From positions 1 through 60,880 of the forward strand of contig NZ_BONY01000054.1 in the NCBI RefSeq assembly GCF_016862955.1: a stretch of 60,880 nucleotides of DNA, written 5' to 3'. The stretch is from Rhizocola hellebori (lineage in GTDB: Bacteria > Actinomycetota > Actinomycetes > Mycobacteriales > Micromonosporaceae). Made by a program: the position numbers and the translations under genes. Below the pieces are notes generated by a model, which was not told where the DNA came from, made no database searches, and was given only the letters and a program-made list of their open reading frames with translations. Positions 8,052-16,348 of this stretch are shown here, in pieces. The first letter of the stretch is position 1, and each line of letters opens with the position of its first letter.

Positions 8052-9623
8052 TTAGCGGAACCGAAGCGCAGTCGGGCCCTGCACCTTGGAACCGCGCCTT
8101 TGCTTGGCGGGCATGGCGGCGAGTCGCTCGCGCAGCTCCACTGCGTAGGTCGCGAGCGCCTCCACCAAATCTGGAACGGATGCGTGCTCGGGCTGGACAT
8201 CAACCCGCAGGCCGAATTCGACCGCCGTTTCGGCTGTCTTCGGCCCTATCACCGAGACGACTGTGCGCTGATGCGGCTTGCCGGCGATGCCGACGAGGTT
8301 GCGCACGGTCGACGATGAGGTGAAGAGCACCGCATCAAAACCACCGGACTTGATGGCATTGCGAATCTCCTCCGGCGGCGGAGCGGCCCGGACGGTGCGG
8401 TAGGCGGTGACATCGTCCACCTCCCAGCCGCGCTCGGTGAGGCCTGCCGCAAGCGTTTCGGTGGCGATGTCGGCGCGCGGCAACAGCACCCGGCCTACCG
8501 GGTCGAAGATTTCGTCGTAGGGCGCGAACTCGGCGAGCAGCCCTTCGCTCGACTGGTCGCCGTTGGGCACCAGCTCCGGCTGAATGCCAAAGGCACGAAC
8601 CGCTTCCGCGGTCGACTCACCGATGCACGCGATTTTCACGCCGCCGAAATGACGTGCGTCGAGGCCGTGCTCGGCGAACTTCTCCCACACGGCGCGCACG
8701 GCGTTGGCACTGGTGAAGATGGCCCACGCGTAGCGGCCGTCGACCAGACCCTTGATGGCGCGTTCCATCTGGGCCGGGGTGCGCGGCGGCTCGACCGCGA
8801 TGGTCGGCACCTCGCAAGGGATAGCGCCGTAGGCGCGAAGCCGCGCGCTCATCACGCCGGCCTGCTCCTTGGTGCGCGGCACCAGAACCCGCCATCCGTA
8901 GAGCGGGCGGCGCTCCCACCAGCCGAGCTTGTCGACGTTGCTGACCTCGGACCCGGCGATGACGACCACGCGGTTGGTGAAACCGAGCGCGGCGGCCACG
9001 AAACTGTCCACTGTGGAGATTGTCGTGTACTGGGTCTCGCCCGTCCCGTCGCCGGTGATGGCGACCGGGATGCCGCCCTCCACTCCCGCGGAAAGCAGAC
9101 CGTCGCGAACCGCGGCCAGATCGCCGGCGTCCACGGCCAGCGCCACCGAGCCGTGCTTGAGCGCGGAGGCGAGGCCGTCGAAGTCCACCGCGGCCACGTC
9201 ATCGACGTCGAGAGACGTCCGCACGCCGACACCGGTGTAGGTGGCCACGCCGGAGGCGGTGCCTACGCCTGGTACCACGGAAAAATGCACATTGGTTCTG
9301 GCTATGGCCTGAACCTCTTTCACCACAGCATCGTGGCCGAACGGGTCGCCGGCGACGAGCCGGACCGCGTTGCGGCCGGACCGCGCTTCGGTCAGCAACA
9401 CCTTCGCCACGTCACCCGGCCCACCCTCGGCCGGGCTGAACTCCGTGTCGGCGTGGGCATCCGAGCGCACCGTGTCCAGCAGCACGTTCGGTACCGCTCG
9501 ATCAAACACCACATGGTCGGCCTCCAGCAGCGCTTCGAAGGCGCGGCGGGTAAGCAGGCCCGGGTCGCCGGGGCCAGCCCCGACGAAGGCGATGTGTCCG
9601 GCGGGTTTGCGAGTGCGGGTCAT
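8052..9623 (-). CDS. hemD: fused uroporphyrinogen-III methyltransferase-like / uroporphyrinogen-III synthase
   Basis: A 523-residue two-domain protein. Residues about 10-240 resemble the SUMT/CobA methylase (IAFVGAGPGDPGLLT at 11-25), and residues about 255-500 the HemD synthase that cyclises hydroxymethylbilane to uroporphyrinogen III (WRVLVPRTKEQAG, FTSANAVRAVW, FTSSSTVRNL). The methylase half looks degenerate: the Gly-rich SAM motif after GGDPF is replaced by AGDPFGHDAVVKE, and the YDRLV box is FDRAV. Similar fusions occur in actinobacterial hem operons, including mycobacteria. The ATG overlaps the hemC stop by four bases. The synthase role is secure; methylase activity is doubtful. Confidence 0.93.
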   Translation of the reverse strand: MTRTRKPAGHIAFVGAGPGDPGLLTRRAFEALLEADHVVFDRAVPNVLLDTVRSDAHADTEFSPAEGGPGDVAKVLLTEARSGRNAVRLVAGDPFGHDAVVKEVQAIARTNVHFSVVPGVGTASGVATYTGVGVRTSLDVDDVAAVDFDGLASALKHGSVALAVDAGDLAAVRDGLLSAGVEGGIPVAITGDGTGETQYTTISTVDSFVAAALGFTNRVVVIAGSEVSNVDKLGWWERRPLYGWRVLVPRTKEQAGVMSARLRAYGAIPCEVPTIAVEPPRTPAQMERAIKGLVDGRYAWAIFTSANAVRAVWEKFAEHGLDARHFGGVKIACIGESTAEAVRAFGIQPELVPNGDQSSEGLLAEFAPYDEIFDPVGRVLLPRADIATETLAAGLTERGWEVDDVTAYRTVRAAPPPEEIRNAIKSGGFDAVLFTSSSTVRNLVGIAGKPHQRTVVSVIGPKTAETAVEFGLRVDVQPEHASVPDLVEALATYAVELRERLAAMPAKQRRGSKVQGPTALRFR

Positions 9624-10519
9624 GCTGTGGTCCCCAATACGTGGTCAGCACCGTCTTCGAGGAGGTCGGCTGCGAGCAGCCGGCCAACCTCCTCGGCGTC
9701 GGCGAGCGTTCCGGTGCGCGACAGCCGGAGGGCATAGCTCCCATCCGTGCTGATAACCGCACCGCGCAGGTATATCTCGTCATCCTCGGTGACTTCGGCC
9801 AGCGCGGCGACGGGGGCGCTGCAGCCCGCCTCCAGTGTGGCCAGAAAAGCCCGCTCAGCGGTAACCGCCGCGCGGGTGGCTCTGTCGTCAAGCGGCGCGA
9901 GCAGCTCGACAAAGTCGGTGCGGCATTCGACCGCGAGCGCCCCTTGCGCGGGGGCGGGAAGCATGAGCATCGGGTCGAGGATCTCCGTGATCTCATCGGC
10001 ACGCCCGAGCCGGACCAGGCCGGCGCGGGCGAGCACGATGGCGTCGAGTTCACGGTTGGCCACCTTGCGCAGCCGGGTGTCCACGTTGCCGCGGATGGGG
10101 ACGGTGCTCAGCGGCAGACCGAGCGCGGCCAGCTGGGCGATGCGGCGCAGGGCGCCGGTGCCGATGACAGCGCCGTCCGGAAGCTCGGTCAGGGTCAGCC
10201 CGTCCCGCGCGACAAGGGCGTCGCGCGGGTCTTCGCGCTGTGGCACGGCGGCGATGGCCAGACCATCGACGCCGGCCGTGGGTAGGTCTTTGTAGGAGTG
10301 CACCGCGAAGTCGATCTCTTTCGAGATCAGCGCGTCGCGCAGAGCCGAGACGAAGACGCCCACGCCCAGCTGCTGCACGGGTGCGCTGGAGCGGTCACCC
10401 GCGGTCACGATCTCCACCAGCTCGACGGTTTCCCCGGTGAGCCGCTGGACTTCATTCGCGACCATTTGTGACTGCGCCAGCGCAAGGGCACTCCCCCGCG
10501 TGCCCAATTTCCATGTCAT
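9620..10519 (-). CDS. hemC: hydroxymethylbilane synthase (porphobilinogen deaminase)
   Basis: A 299-residue enzyme joining four porphobilinogens into hydroxymethylbilane. The start LGTRGSALALAQS, the catalytic loop FAVHSYKDLP (72-80), the GTGALRRIAQ and IRGNVDTRL substrate-arginine motifs, and APAQGALAVE are all present. The dipyrromethane cofactor attaches at Cys233 (EAGCSAP). Length is normal. It overlaps hemA upstream and hemD downstream by four bases each, so the unit is tightly coupled. Confidence 0.96.
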   Translation of the reverse strand: MTWKLGTRGSALALAQSQMVANEVQRLTGETVELVEIVTAGDRSSAPVQQLGVGVFVSALRDALISKEIDFAVHSYKDLPTAGVDGLAIAAVPQREDPRDALVARDGLTLTELPDGAVIGTGALRRIAQLAALGLPLSTVPIRGNVDTRLRKVANRELDAIVLARAGLVRLGRADEITEILDPMLMLPAPAQGALAVECRTDFVELLAPLDDRATRAAVTAERAFLATLEAGCSAPVAALAEVTEDDEIYLRGAVISTDGSYALRLSRTGTLADAEEVGRLLAADLLEDGADHVLGTTA

Positions 10520-11730
10520 GCGATTACCTCCGGGATGTCCGCGACGTTGGTCGAAGCCGGGTCCAGCTCGAACAACTCGCGGATCAGCTCGGCGTAGGCC
10601 GCCCCTGCCGGACCGGCCGCGAGCTGCCGCACGCGTACGGTCGGCTGATGGAGTAAACGTTGCACCACCCTGTGCAGGGTATGGGCAACCTCGGACCTCT
10701 GTTCCTCGGTGAGGTCGGGACGGCGCTGAGCGAGACGGCGGAGCTCCCCGGCGACCACGTCATCGGCGCGGCCGCGCAGGGCCGCCACCGTAGGCGCGAT
10801 CTCATATCCGCGCAGCCAGCTGTCATAGGCTTCCAGCTCGGCGTTGACTATCCGCTCGACCTCGTGCAGCTCGGCGGTGTGGCTGGGCGCCAGCGCCGCA
10901 AGATACTCGATGTCGATGAGCCGGACTCCGGGCAGCGCTCCCACCCCAAGCTCCACATCACGCGGTAGCGCGAGGTCGAGAATGGTCAGCGGGCGGGCGA
11001 CGCCCCGGACAAGTTCGACGGTCAGCACCGGCTCCACCGACGCGGTCGCGGTGACGACTACGTCGGCCTCCTCCAGCAACCTTGGCAGCTCGTCAAGATG
11101 GCGAACCCCGGGCCTTTCGGTGCGGTTGACCATGGTGATGTCGGTGACACCGCGCCGGGTCAGCTCGGCCGCGGCGAGCGCGCCCATCGCGCCCGCCCCG
11201 ACGATCAGCCAGCGCTGGGCAGCGCCATCGACGAGGTTCAGTGCGGTGCTGACCATGCTGCGGGGGGCACGGTCGATGCCGGTTTCGGCGTGGACTCGCT
11301 TGCCTACGCGCAAGGCTTGCTGCATCAGCTCGTGCAGCACCTTGCCGACCGTCTCCGCCTCGGACGCGCGCTGGTAGGCGTCGCGGAGCTGGCCGAGGAT
11401 CTGCGGTTCACCGGCGACCATGGACTCCAGGCCGGCCGCCACCCGGAAGATGTGACGGACTGCGTCGATGCCGTGGTGCACGTAGAGCGAGTTGGCTAGT
11501 TCCTGTTGGCGCAGACCGGTGCTTTGGGCGAGCACCTCTGCGATGTGGGTGAGGCCGGCGTGAAAGGCGGGCACGGCGGCATAGATGTCGGTGCGGTTAC
11601 ACGTGGTAAGGACAACTACCTCACCTACGTTGGGGCCGAGGAATGCCTGCGGACCGTCCACACGCGACAGACGTTCGAGGGTAGGGACAGCGGAAGTGTG
11701 ATGTGAAGCGCCGACGACTATGAGGTTCAT
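10516..11730 (-). CDS. hemA: glutamyl-tRNA reductase
   Basis: A 404-residue NADPH-dependent enzyme that reduces charged Glu-tRNA to glutamate-1-semialdehyde, the committed step of C5-pathway heme synthesis. Catalytic Cys44 is in LTTCNRTDIY. The NADPH-binding Rossmann domain (WLIVGAGAMGALAA) is near residue 170, and the C-terminal helical dimerisation domain covers about 300-390. The family's usual length is about 400-450. It begins within the last four bases of rex and ends in a four-base overlap with hemC. As first committed enzyme it is the likely target of Rex control of the operon. Confidence 0.95.
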   Translation of the reverse strand: MNLIVVGASHHTSAVPTLERLSRVDGPQAFLGPNVGEVVVLTTCNRTDIYAAVPAFHAGLTHIAEVLAQSTGLRQQELANSLYVHHGIDAVRHIFRVAAGLESMVAGEPQILGQLRDAYQRASEAETVGKVLHELMQQALRVGKRVHAETGIDRAPRSMVSTALNLVDGAAQRWLIVGAGAMGALAAAELTRRGVTDITMVNRTERPGVRHLDELPRLLEEADVVVTATASVEPVLTVELVRGVARPLTILDLALPRDVELGVGALPGVRLIDIEYLAALAPSHTAELHEVERIVNAELEAYDSWLRGYEIAPTVAALRGRADDVVAGELRRLAQRRPDLTEEQRSEVAHTLHRVVQRLLHQPTVRVRQLAAGPAGAAYAELIRELFELDPASTNVADIPEVIA

Positions 11731-12509
11731 CCGCGCAACCCTCCATTGATGCGGGCAGATTTCCTGTGCTCGTGAAAGGACAGGATCTGCAACTCGATGG
11801 CAAGGTCGACCTTACGAACGTCCACTCGATCGGGCACAGATAGTACGCACGGCGCGAAGTTCAAAATGCTGGTGACACCGGCGTTAATTAACTGGTCGGC
11901 GACCGATTGGGCGGCGGAGGCTGGGGTGGCCAGTACCGCAATCGAAATCGACTCGGCCTTAACGATAACCGCAATCTCATTGATATGCTTCACTACGAGC
12001 CCATTAATTCTTTCGCCGACCCGGGACGGATCCGCGTCGAACAGGGCTGCAATGCGGAAACCACGGCTAGTGAAGCCGGCGTAACCCGCCAGAGCATGCC
12101 CGAGATTACCCACACCTACCAACGCGACTGCGCGGCGTGACGTAAGCCCGAGGATGTATTCAATCTGGCCGATCAGCGGAGATATGTCATACCCGACGCC
12201 CCGGGTGCCGTAGGAACCCAGGTGGGAAAGATCCTTACGCAGCTTGGCGGAATTCACGCCCGCCGCGTTGGCCAGGCCTTCGCTGGAAACGGTGTCGTGA
12301 CCGGTGTCCGCGAGGTGATGAAGAGCACGCAGATATTCAGGCAGCCGAGCCACGGTCGCCTCGGGAAGATCCGGGAAGAACGACTCGGAGACGCCGGCCT
12401 TCAGCTCGACGCCGGCGTCGCCGTTCAAGCTGACACCGACGACGGCCGCGCGGCCGTTGGGGCCGGATCCGTTGCTACCGGAAGTGCTGCCGTTGCGTTG
12501 CTGACTCAT
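11727..12509 (-). CDS. rex: redox-sensing transcriptional repressor Rex
   Basis: A 260-residue repressor that senses NADH/NAD+. Residues about 45-110 form the winged helix with VNSAKLRKDLSHLGSYGTRG, the signature recognition region. Residues about 125-225 are the Rossmann NADH-binding fold (VALVGVGNLGHALA), and the end carries the domain-swapped helix. The first 40 residues are a Gly/Asn/Ser-rich tail. The ATG at 12509 is chosen because longer frames lack homology. It heads the hem operon. An operator-like 18-mer at 12602-12619 indicates autoregulation, as known for rex-hemACD in Streptomyces coelicolor. Confidence 0.95.
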   Translation of the reverse strand: MSQQRNGSTSGSNGSGPNGRAAVVGVSLNGDAGVELKAGVSESFFPDLPEATVARLPEYLRALHHLADTGHDTVSSEGLANAAGVNSAKLRKDLSHLGSYGTRGVGYDISPLIGQIEYILGLTSRRAVALVGVGNLGHALAGYAGFTSRGFRIAALFDADPSRVGERINGLVVKHINEIAVIVKAESISIAVLATPASAAQSVADQLINAGVTSILNFAPCVLSVPDRVDVRKVDLAIELQILSFHEHRKSARINGGLRG

Positions 12510-12590
12510 GAGACTCCGTGCCGACCTGGCGTGCAAAATAGGCACCCCGCTCACAGGCCTTTTGGCTGCTGTGCTAACGGAGCAGGTAAC

Positions 12591-12619
12591 AGAGTAGGCG
12601 CTTGTGAACGGGTGCACAA
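12591..12619 (-). promoter_or_regulatory. Rex operator and rex operon promoter
   Basis: TTGTGAACGGGTGCACAA at 12602-12619 matches the Streptomyces Rex operator (TGTGAAC-N3-TTCACA) with one mismatch. On the minus strand a -10 candidate TACTCT lies at 12591-12596, six bases downstream of the operator, so bound Rex would cover the -35 region. Confidence 0.75.
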
Positions 12620-12653
12620 ATCGCGATCTTGAGACCTCGCCAGATATCGCGCC

Positions 12654-12735
12654 CATCCGTGGCCACCGAGAACGGCGAGATATGCCCCCGCGGCACACGT
12701 GCCCTCCATTCTCGCCGTAGCGGGTACCACGGATG
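12654..12735. other. large nested inverted-repeat structure
   Basis: Three coaxial perfect stems lie between the HAD gene and the rex promoter: 12654-12662 with 12727-12735 (9 bp), 12672-12680 with 12710-12718 (9 bp), and 12692-12696 with 12699-12703 (5 bp). It could be the 3-prime structure of the HAD transcript, or a cruciform or attenuator above rex. No U-run is present. Confidence 0.6.
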
Positions 12736-12796
12736 AGCGCTGCTTGCTCAGTATCGCCACAGAAACCAGAAAAGGGACATAAGACGCGCCAGAATT

Positions 12797-13417
12797 TCAG
12801 GCCGCCAGCGCCACCGCTTCCACCAGGGTGCGCGCCACCGGTACGCCACACGCCAACAGGTTCTCCTCGTGCGTGAAGCCGCCGCTGTAAAGCACGCAGC
12901 GCGCGCCAACCGCCAGCGCCGCATCAGCATCGTCGACTGAGTCGCCGATCAGCACCACGTCACCGCCGGCCAATCCGAGCTCGCCCAGATGAGTCCTTAG
13001 ATGATCGGCTTTGTAGGTGCCGTTCAGCGGATCCCGCAATCCATCAACCCGAAGGAAATCCAGGCCGAAGCGATTCACCGTCGGCACCAGCTCGTGGTGA
13101 AACCACATGGACAGCAGCGATTGCGTCCCCATCCACGCGCCCATCGCCTTCGTCGCGTCAGGGGTCAGCGTGACGGTGGGCAGTGCGTCCAGATAGGACC
13201 GATGGAAGATCTCGTCCAGCTCGAGGAACTCGGTCTCCAGCAGCTCGCGCCCGATCGACTCGGAGTAGAACTCGATAATCGGGCGGCGGAACCGCCGCCG
13301 GTGATCGTCAGTGGTGATCGCCTGCCCGCCCGCCTTGAGGAAGGCCGCGTTGGTCGAAGCCACCACGATTTCGATGTCGTTGAGAAGCGTGCCGTTCCAG
13401 TCCCACACCAGATGCAT
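12797..13417 (-). CDS. HAD-family phosphatase
   Basis: A 206-residue haloacid-dehalogenase hydrolase. Motif I is DWNGTLLND (residues 6-14), motif II is probably at TQSLLSMW, the Lys of motif III at YKADHL, and motif IV VLIGDSVDDADAA. A four-helix cap lies between motifs I and II. It resembles phosphoglycolate phosphatase-type enzymes, but the substrate is not determined. The ATG at 13417 has TAACCT (13424-13429) six bases upstream; that element overlaps the stop of the glutaredoxin gene, so it may have its own leaderless promoter as well as reading from the ligase unit. Confidence 0.88.
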   Translation of the reverse strand: MHLVWDWNGTLLNDIEIVVASTNAAFLKAGGQAITTDDHRRRFRRPIIEFYSESIGRELLETEFLELDEIFHRSYLDALPTVTLTPDATKAMGAWMGTQSLLSMWFHHELVPTVNRFGLDFLRVDGLRDPLNGTYKADHLRTHLGELGLAGGDVVLIGDSVDDADAALAVGARCVLYSGGFTHEENLLACGVPVARTLVEAVALAA

Positions 13418-13426
13418 GGGCCAAGG

Positions 13427-13651
13427 TTACTTAGCCAGATCCCGAAGCAGCCGCTCCTTTTCCACCCGCCAATAGCCGTGTTCCTTGCCATCCAACATGA
13501 TCACCGGGATCCGCTCGCCGTACTCCATCTCCAGCTCCGCCTCGCTGGTGATGTCGACCTCGTCGAACGGCTCGCCGATCTCCTCCAGCGCGGTGACCGC
13601 CACCTCGCACAGATGGCAGCCGGGCCGGGTGTAAAGCGTGATTCTCGTCAT
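13427..13651 (-). CDS. glutaredoxin-family protein (DUF836 type)
   Basis: A 74-residue thioredoxin-fold protein with the redox motif CHLC near residue 11 (TLYTRPGCHLC), a cis-Pro region GERIPVIML, and a YWRVEKERLL terminal helix. It corresponds to the small glutaredoxin-like gene next to hemA in mycobacteria (Rv0508). It probably reduces disulfides in the cytoplasm, using mycothiol rather than glutathione as ultimate reductant; that is inference from the host group. The start overlaps the acyl-CoA ligase stop by four bases (ATGA). Confidence 0.88.
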   Translation of the reverse strand: MTRITLYTRPGCHLCEVAVTALEEIGEPFDEVDITSEAELEMEYGERIPVIMLDGKEHGYWRVEKERLLRDLAK

Positions 13652-15051
13652 GGCTGGTCCCGAAGCAGGGTCTTGCGCACCTTGCCCGTCGCGGAATGCG
13701 GCAGCTCGGAGACGATTTCGATTCTGGTGGGGCATTTGAAGCGAGCCAGGTTGGCCGCGCAGTGCTCGGCCAGCTCGGCCTGGGTGACCGCGCCTTGCGG
13801 CACCACAAACGCGTGCACGGTATGGCCGGTGAGCTCGTGCGGCGCGCCCAGCGCGGCCGCTTCCCGAACTGCTGGATGGGAAAGCAGCACCTGCTCGACC
13901 TCGGCCGGGTAGACGTTGAACCCGTTGACGATGATCAGCTCTCCGATGCGGTCGACGATGAACAGGTCGCCCTCCGCGTCGGCGTAGGCCACATCGCCCG
14001 TGGGCCACCATCCGTCCTCGCCGGCCGGGCCACCGCGCCGATCGGGCCAGTAGCCCAGGAAGAGGTTCTCGCCCCGGACCACGATCTGGCCTGGGTCGTC
14101 GTCGCCTTCCCCCGGCTCGTCCTCGGCTGGAGTTCCGTACTCGTTGACCAGCTTCAGCTCCACGCCCGGGATGGCCTTGCCGATCGACCCCGGCTTGACA
14201 GAGGCGCTGGCCAGAGTCGAGGTGAGCACCGGGGCGGTTTCGGTGAGCCCGTATCCGATGTGGACGGTGAGCCCGGTTCGTTTGGTGAACTCGGCGGCGG
14301 ATTGCGGGTCGAGGGCTGCGGCGCCGCACACGGCGAGACGAAGTGACTTGAGCAACTCGGGCGCGCTGGGCTCGGCGTTCCACGCGAGGTACATGGCCGG
14401 GACCCCGACTACCGCGGTGATTCGGTGCAGCGCGATCAGGCCGGCCGTGCCCAGCGGGTCGAATTGCGGCTCCAGGACACCGGTTGCGCCGTACCACAGA
14501 ACAGAACCAAGACCGGTATTGAGCCCGTAGGCGTGAAAGAGCGGGATCCCGAGCAGCAGGACATCGTCAGCGCTCAGGATCGGCGGCTCGATCTGCTCGA
14601 GCTGGCGATGGTTGGCCATCAGCGCCCGGTGGGTGAGCATCGCGCCCTTGGGCGCGCCCTCGGTGCCGGAGGTGTAGAGCAGCACCCCCACTTGATCGTC
14701 ATCCACCTCGGGGAACGGCGCGGACGGGGTGGCGTCGGGCGCCTTGTCCCGGATCAGCAACTCCGCGCCGGAGTCGGCCAGCACGTGCTCGATCTCGCGG
14801 GCGGTGAAGGCGGGGTTCACCGGGACAGCTATCAGCCCGGCCCGGATCGTGCCCAGCAGCGCCACCACGAACTCGATCGTGTTGGGCAGGCAGATCGCGA
14901 CCTTGGTGGCACCGGAGGCCAGCAGGCCCGCGGCCGCCCGATCGACGAGCGCGTCAAGGTCCGTCCAGGTCCACGAGCTTTCCCGGCTGTGCAGCGCGAC
15001 TCGCCCGGGCTGCGCGCCCGCCTTGTCCCGCAGGAGGGATGCGAAGTTCAC
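13648..15051 (-). CDS. AMP-dependent acyl-CoA synthetase/ligase
   Basis: A 467-residue adenylate-forming enzyme, slightly short for long-chain acyl-CoA ligases (about 500-550). The P-loop-like motif LLYTSGTEGAPKGAMLTH, HIGYGLTETAPVL, the Asp motif WWPTGDVAYAD, and the hinge IIVNGFNVYPAEVE are visible; the terminal catalytic Lys is in LPHSATGKVRKTLL. It activates a carboxylic acid to acyl-AMP, then acyl-CoA; chain length is unknown. The GTG at 15051 is chosen because homology begins there and TAGACT lies seven bases upstream. It is divergent from the bldN region and leads the glutaredoxin and HAD genes. Confidence 0.9.
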   Translation of the reverse strand: MNFASLLRDKAGAQPGRVALHSRESSWTWTDLDALVDRAAAGLLASGATKVAICLPNTIEFVVALLGTIRAGLIAVPVNPAFTAREIEHVLADSGAELLIRDKAPDATPSAPFPEVDDDQVGVLLYTSGTEGAPKGAMLTHRALMANHRQLEQIEPPILSADDVLLLGIPLFHAYGLNTGLGSVLWYGATGVLEPQFDPLGTAGLIALHRITAVVGVPAMYLAWNAEPSAPELLKSLRLAVCGAAALDPQSAAEFTKRTGLTVHIGYGLTETAPVLTSTLASASVKPGSIGKAIPGVELKLVNEYGTPAEDEPGEGDDDPGQIVVRGENLFLGYWPDRRGGPAGEDGWWPTGDVAYADAEGDLFIVDRIGELIIVNGFNVYPAEVEQVLLSHPAVREAAALGAPHELTGHTVHAFVVPQGAVTQAELAEHCAANLARFKCPTRIEIVSELPHSATGKVRKTLLRDQP

Positions 15052-15058
15052 GCGGGTG

Positions 15059-15064
15059 AGTCTA
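15059..15064 (-). promoter_or_regulatory. leaderless -10 element of the acyl-CoA ligase unit
   Basis: TAGACT on the minus strand, separated from the GTG at 15051 by seven bases. There is no Shine-Dalgarno sequence. Confidence 0.45.
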
Positions 15065-15253
15065 TTTGGGTCCGCGGTCCCCCTAGCGGGTGAGGTCGGG
15101 CGAACTTGGCACACGGACGGCGTCAAGCCGCACACGGTGTGCGACACCTTCCACCAGGTCACGCTGACACTTGGCACGGTCGCGGGAGCCACAGCTATGG
15201 TGGTTTGTCGTAATCTTCCACGATCTGCACCTCTCAGCCCGGAGGAGACCTTT

Positions 15254-15349
15254 GTGCCAGATAGAAGTCTGAAACGGTTACCTCAACACCATTCGCACCA
15301 TATGGTGGAGTTTGCCGGAATGGTGGGGCATGTGGAGGTGGCGCAATGA
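15254..15349 (+). CDS. 31-residue His-rich small ORF coupled to bldN
   Basis: GTG at 15254 is preceded by GGAGGA with a seven-base spacer (GGAGGAGACCTTTGTG). The frame runs 31 codons and stops at 15347-15349, so its TGA overlaps the bldN ATG as ATGA. The predicted peptide has a basic start (MPDRSLKRLP), a His-rich middle (QHHSHHMVEF) and a hydrophobic end. A good ribosome-binding site and exact stop-start overlap suggest a translated leader peptide or coupling element; I know of no family. A second ribosome-binding site, GGAGGTGGC, serves bldN itself. The palindrome CACCATATGGTG (15296-15307) lies inside it. Conservation would decide. Confidence 0.5.
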   Translation: MPDRSLKRLPQHHSHHMVEFAGMVGHVEVAQ

Positions 15350-16263
15350 CAGCGACGGTCTTCGGCGATGAGGTGTTTCTCCGCCCCTTTTCAGCGGGCG
15401 GCCTGCGCTCACTGTTAAACGAAGTGTTCGCCACCGCGGTACGCGGCGAGGGCGATCGTGCACCGACCACTCAGCGGATACGAACCAGGCAGGGCAACGA
15501 TGCCTCGACCCGGCACGCTCCGCCCCCGGTCGGCGGCAAGGTAAACGGCAGGCCGGTGATGCCGGCGCAGAACACCCCGCTGGCAGACGCGCCGACCACG
15601 CTGTTGCCCGTCCTGCCGGGCGGCGAGGAGGAGACCGAGACCGGCCCGGCAGGAGGTGGTGGGCCGGCTGGCTTTCCAGACCGCCCTGACCGCACCGATC
15701 CGGCGCACGAGGTCTGGACTCTCGTGGAACGCGCCCAGCAGGGCGACACCGAGGCCTTCGGGCTGATCTATGACCGCTATGTCGACACGGTCTTCCGGTT
15801 CATCTACTTCCGCGTGGGCAACCGGCCGCTGGCCGAGGACCTGACCTCGGACACCTTCCTGCGCGCGCTCAAGCGGATCAGCAGCTTCACCTGGCAAGGC
15901 CGGGATCTTGGTGCATGGCTGGTCACCATCGCCCGCAACCTCGTTGCCGACCATTTCAAGTCTGGCCGGTACCGGCTGGAGGTTACTACCGGTGATGTTC
16001 TCGATGCCGACCGCGAGGACCGGGGCCCCGAGGGCAGCCCGGAGACCGCGGTCGTCGACCACATCACCAATGTCGCATTGTTGACTGCGGTAAAACAGCT
16101 CAACCCGGAGCAGCAGGAGTGCATTGTGCTGCGCTTCCTGCAGGGTTTCTCCGTCGCCGAAACGGCACAGGCCATGGGAAAGAATGAAGGAGCCATCAAG
16201 GCCCTTCAATATCGTGCGGTGCGCGCACTCGCCCGGCTCCTTCCGGAGGGCTTCCAGCCGTGA
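15346..16263 (+). CDS. bldN: BldN-family ECF sigma factor with N-terminal extension
   Basis: A 305-residue sigma-70 family factor. Sigma region 2 covers about residues 125-195 (AFGLIYDRYVDTVFRFIY, AEDLTSDTFLRALKRI, FTWQGRDLGAWLVTIARN) and region 4 about 235-295 (LNPEQQECIVLRFLQGFS, helix-turn-helix VAETAQAMGKNEGAIKALQY). The linker RYRLEVTTGDVLDADR is characteristic of BldN, the sporulation and aerial-development sigma of Streptomyces. The first 115 residues are a low-complexity Gly/Pro/Arg extension; S. coelicolor BldN is made as a pro-protein with a cleaved N-terminal extension, so processing is likely here too. The anti-sigma follows 85 bases downstream. Confidence 0.92.
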   Translation: MTATVFGDEVFLRPFSAGGLRSLLNEVFATAVRGEGDRAPTTQRIRTRQGNDASTRHAPPPVGGKVNGRPVMPAQNTPLADAPTTLLPVLPGGEEETETGPAGGGGPAGFPDRPDRTDPAHEVWTLVERAQQGDTEAFGLIYDRYVDTVFRFIYFRVGNRPLAEDLTSDTFLRALKRISSFTWQGRDLGAWLVTIARNLVADHFKSGRYRLEVTTGDVLDADREDRGPEGSPETAVVDHITNVALLTAVKQLNPEQQECIVLRFLQGFSVAETAQAMGKNEGAIKALQYRAVRALARLLPEGFQP

Positions 16264-16348
16264 CACTCCCCGTAACCCGACGTGCCCTAACGGCGTTTGT
16301 TCGAGTGCGAGCCGATTTCTCGACCAAGTACCTAGGGGGGTGCTCGCG

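Noticed and set aside
8649-9737. 362-residue plus-strand ORF opposite hemD, and 9641-10285 opposite hemC
   Set aside because: Low-complexity Arg/Gly/His protein in the shadow of well-supported genes; typical of GC-rich antisense frames.
15296-15307. CACCATATGGTG as a regulator operator for bldN
   Set aside because: It encodes His-His-Met-Val of the small ORF and lies about 40 bases before the bldN start; without a known protein that binds it I treat it as incidental.
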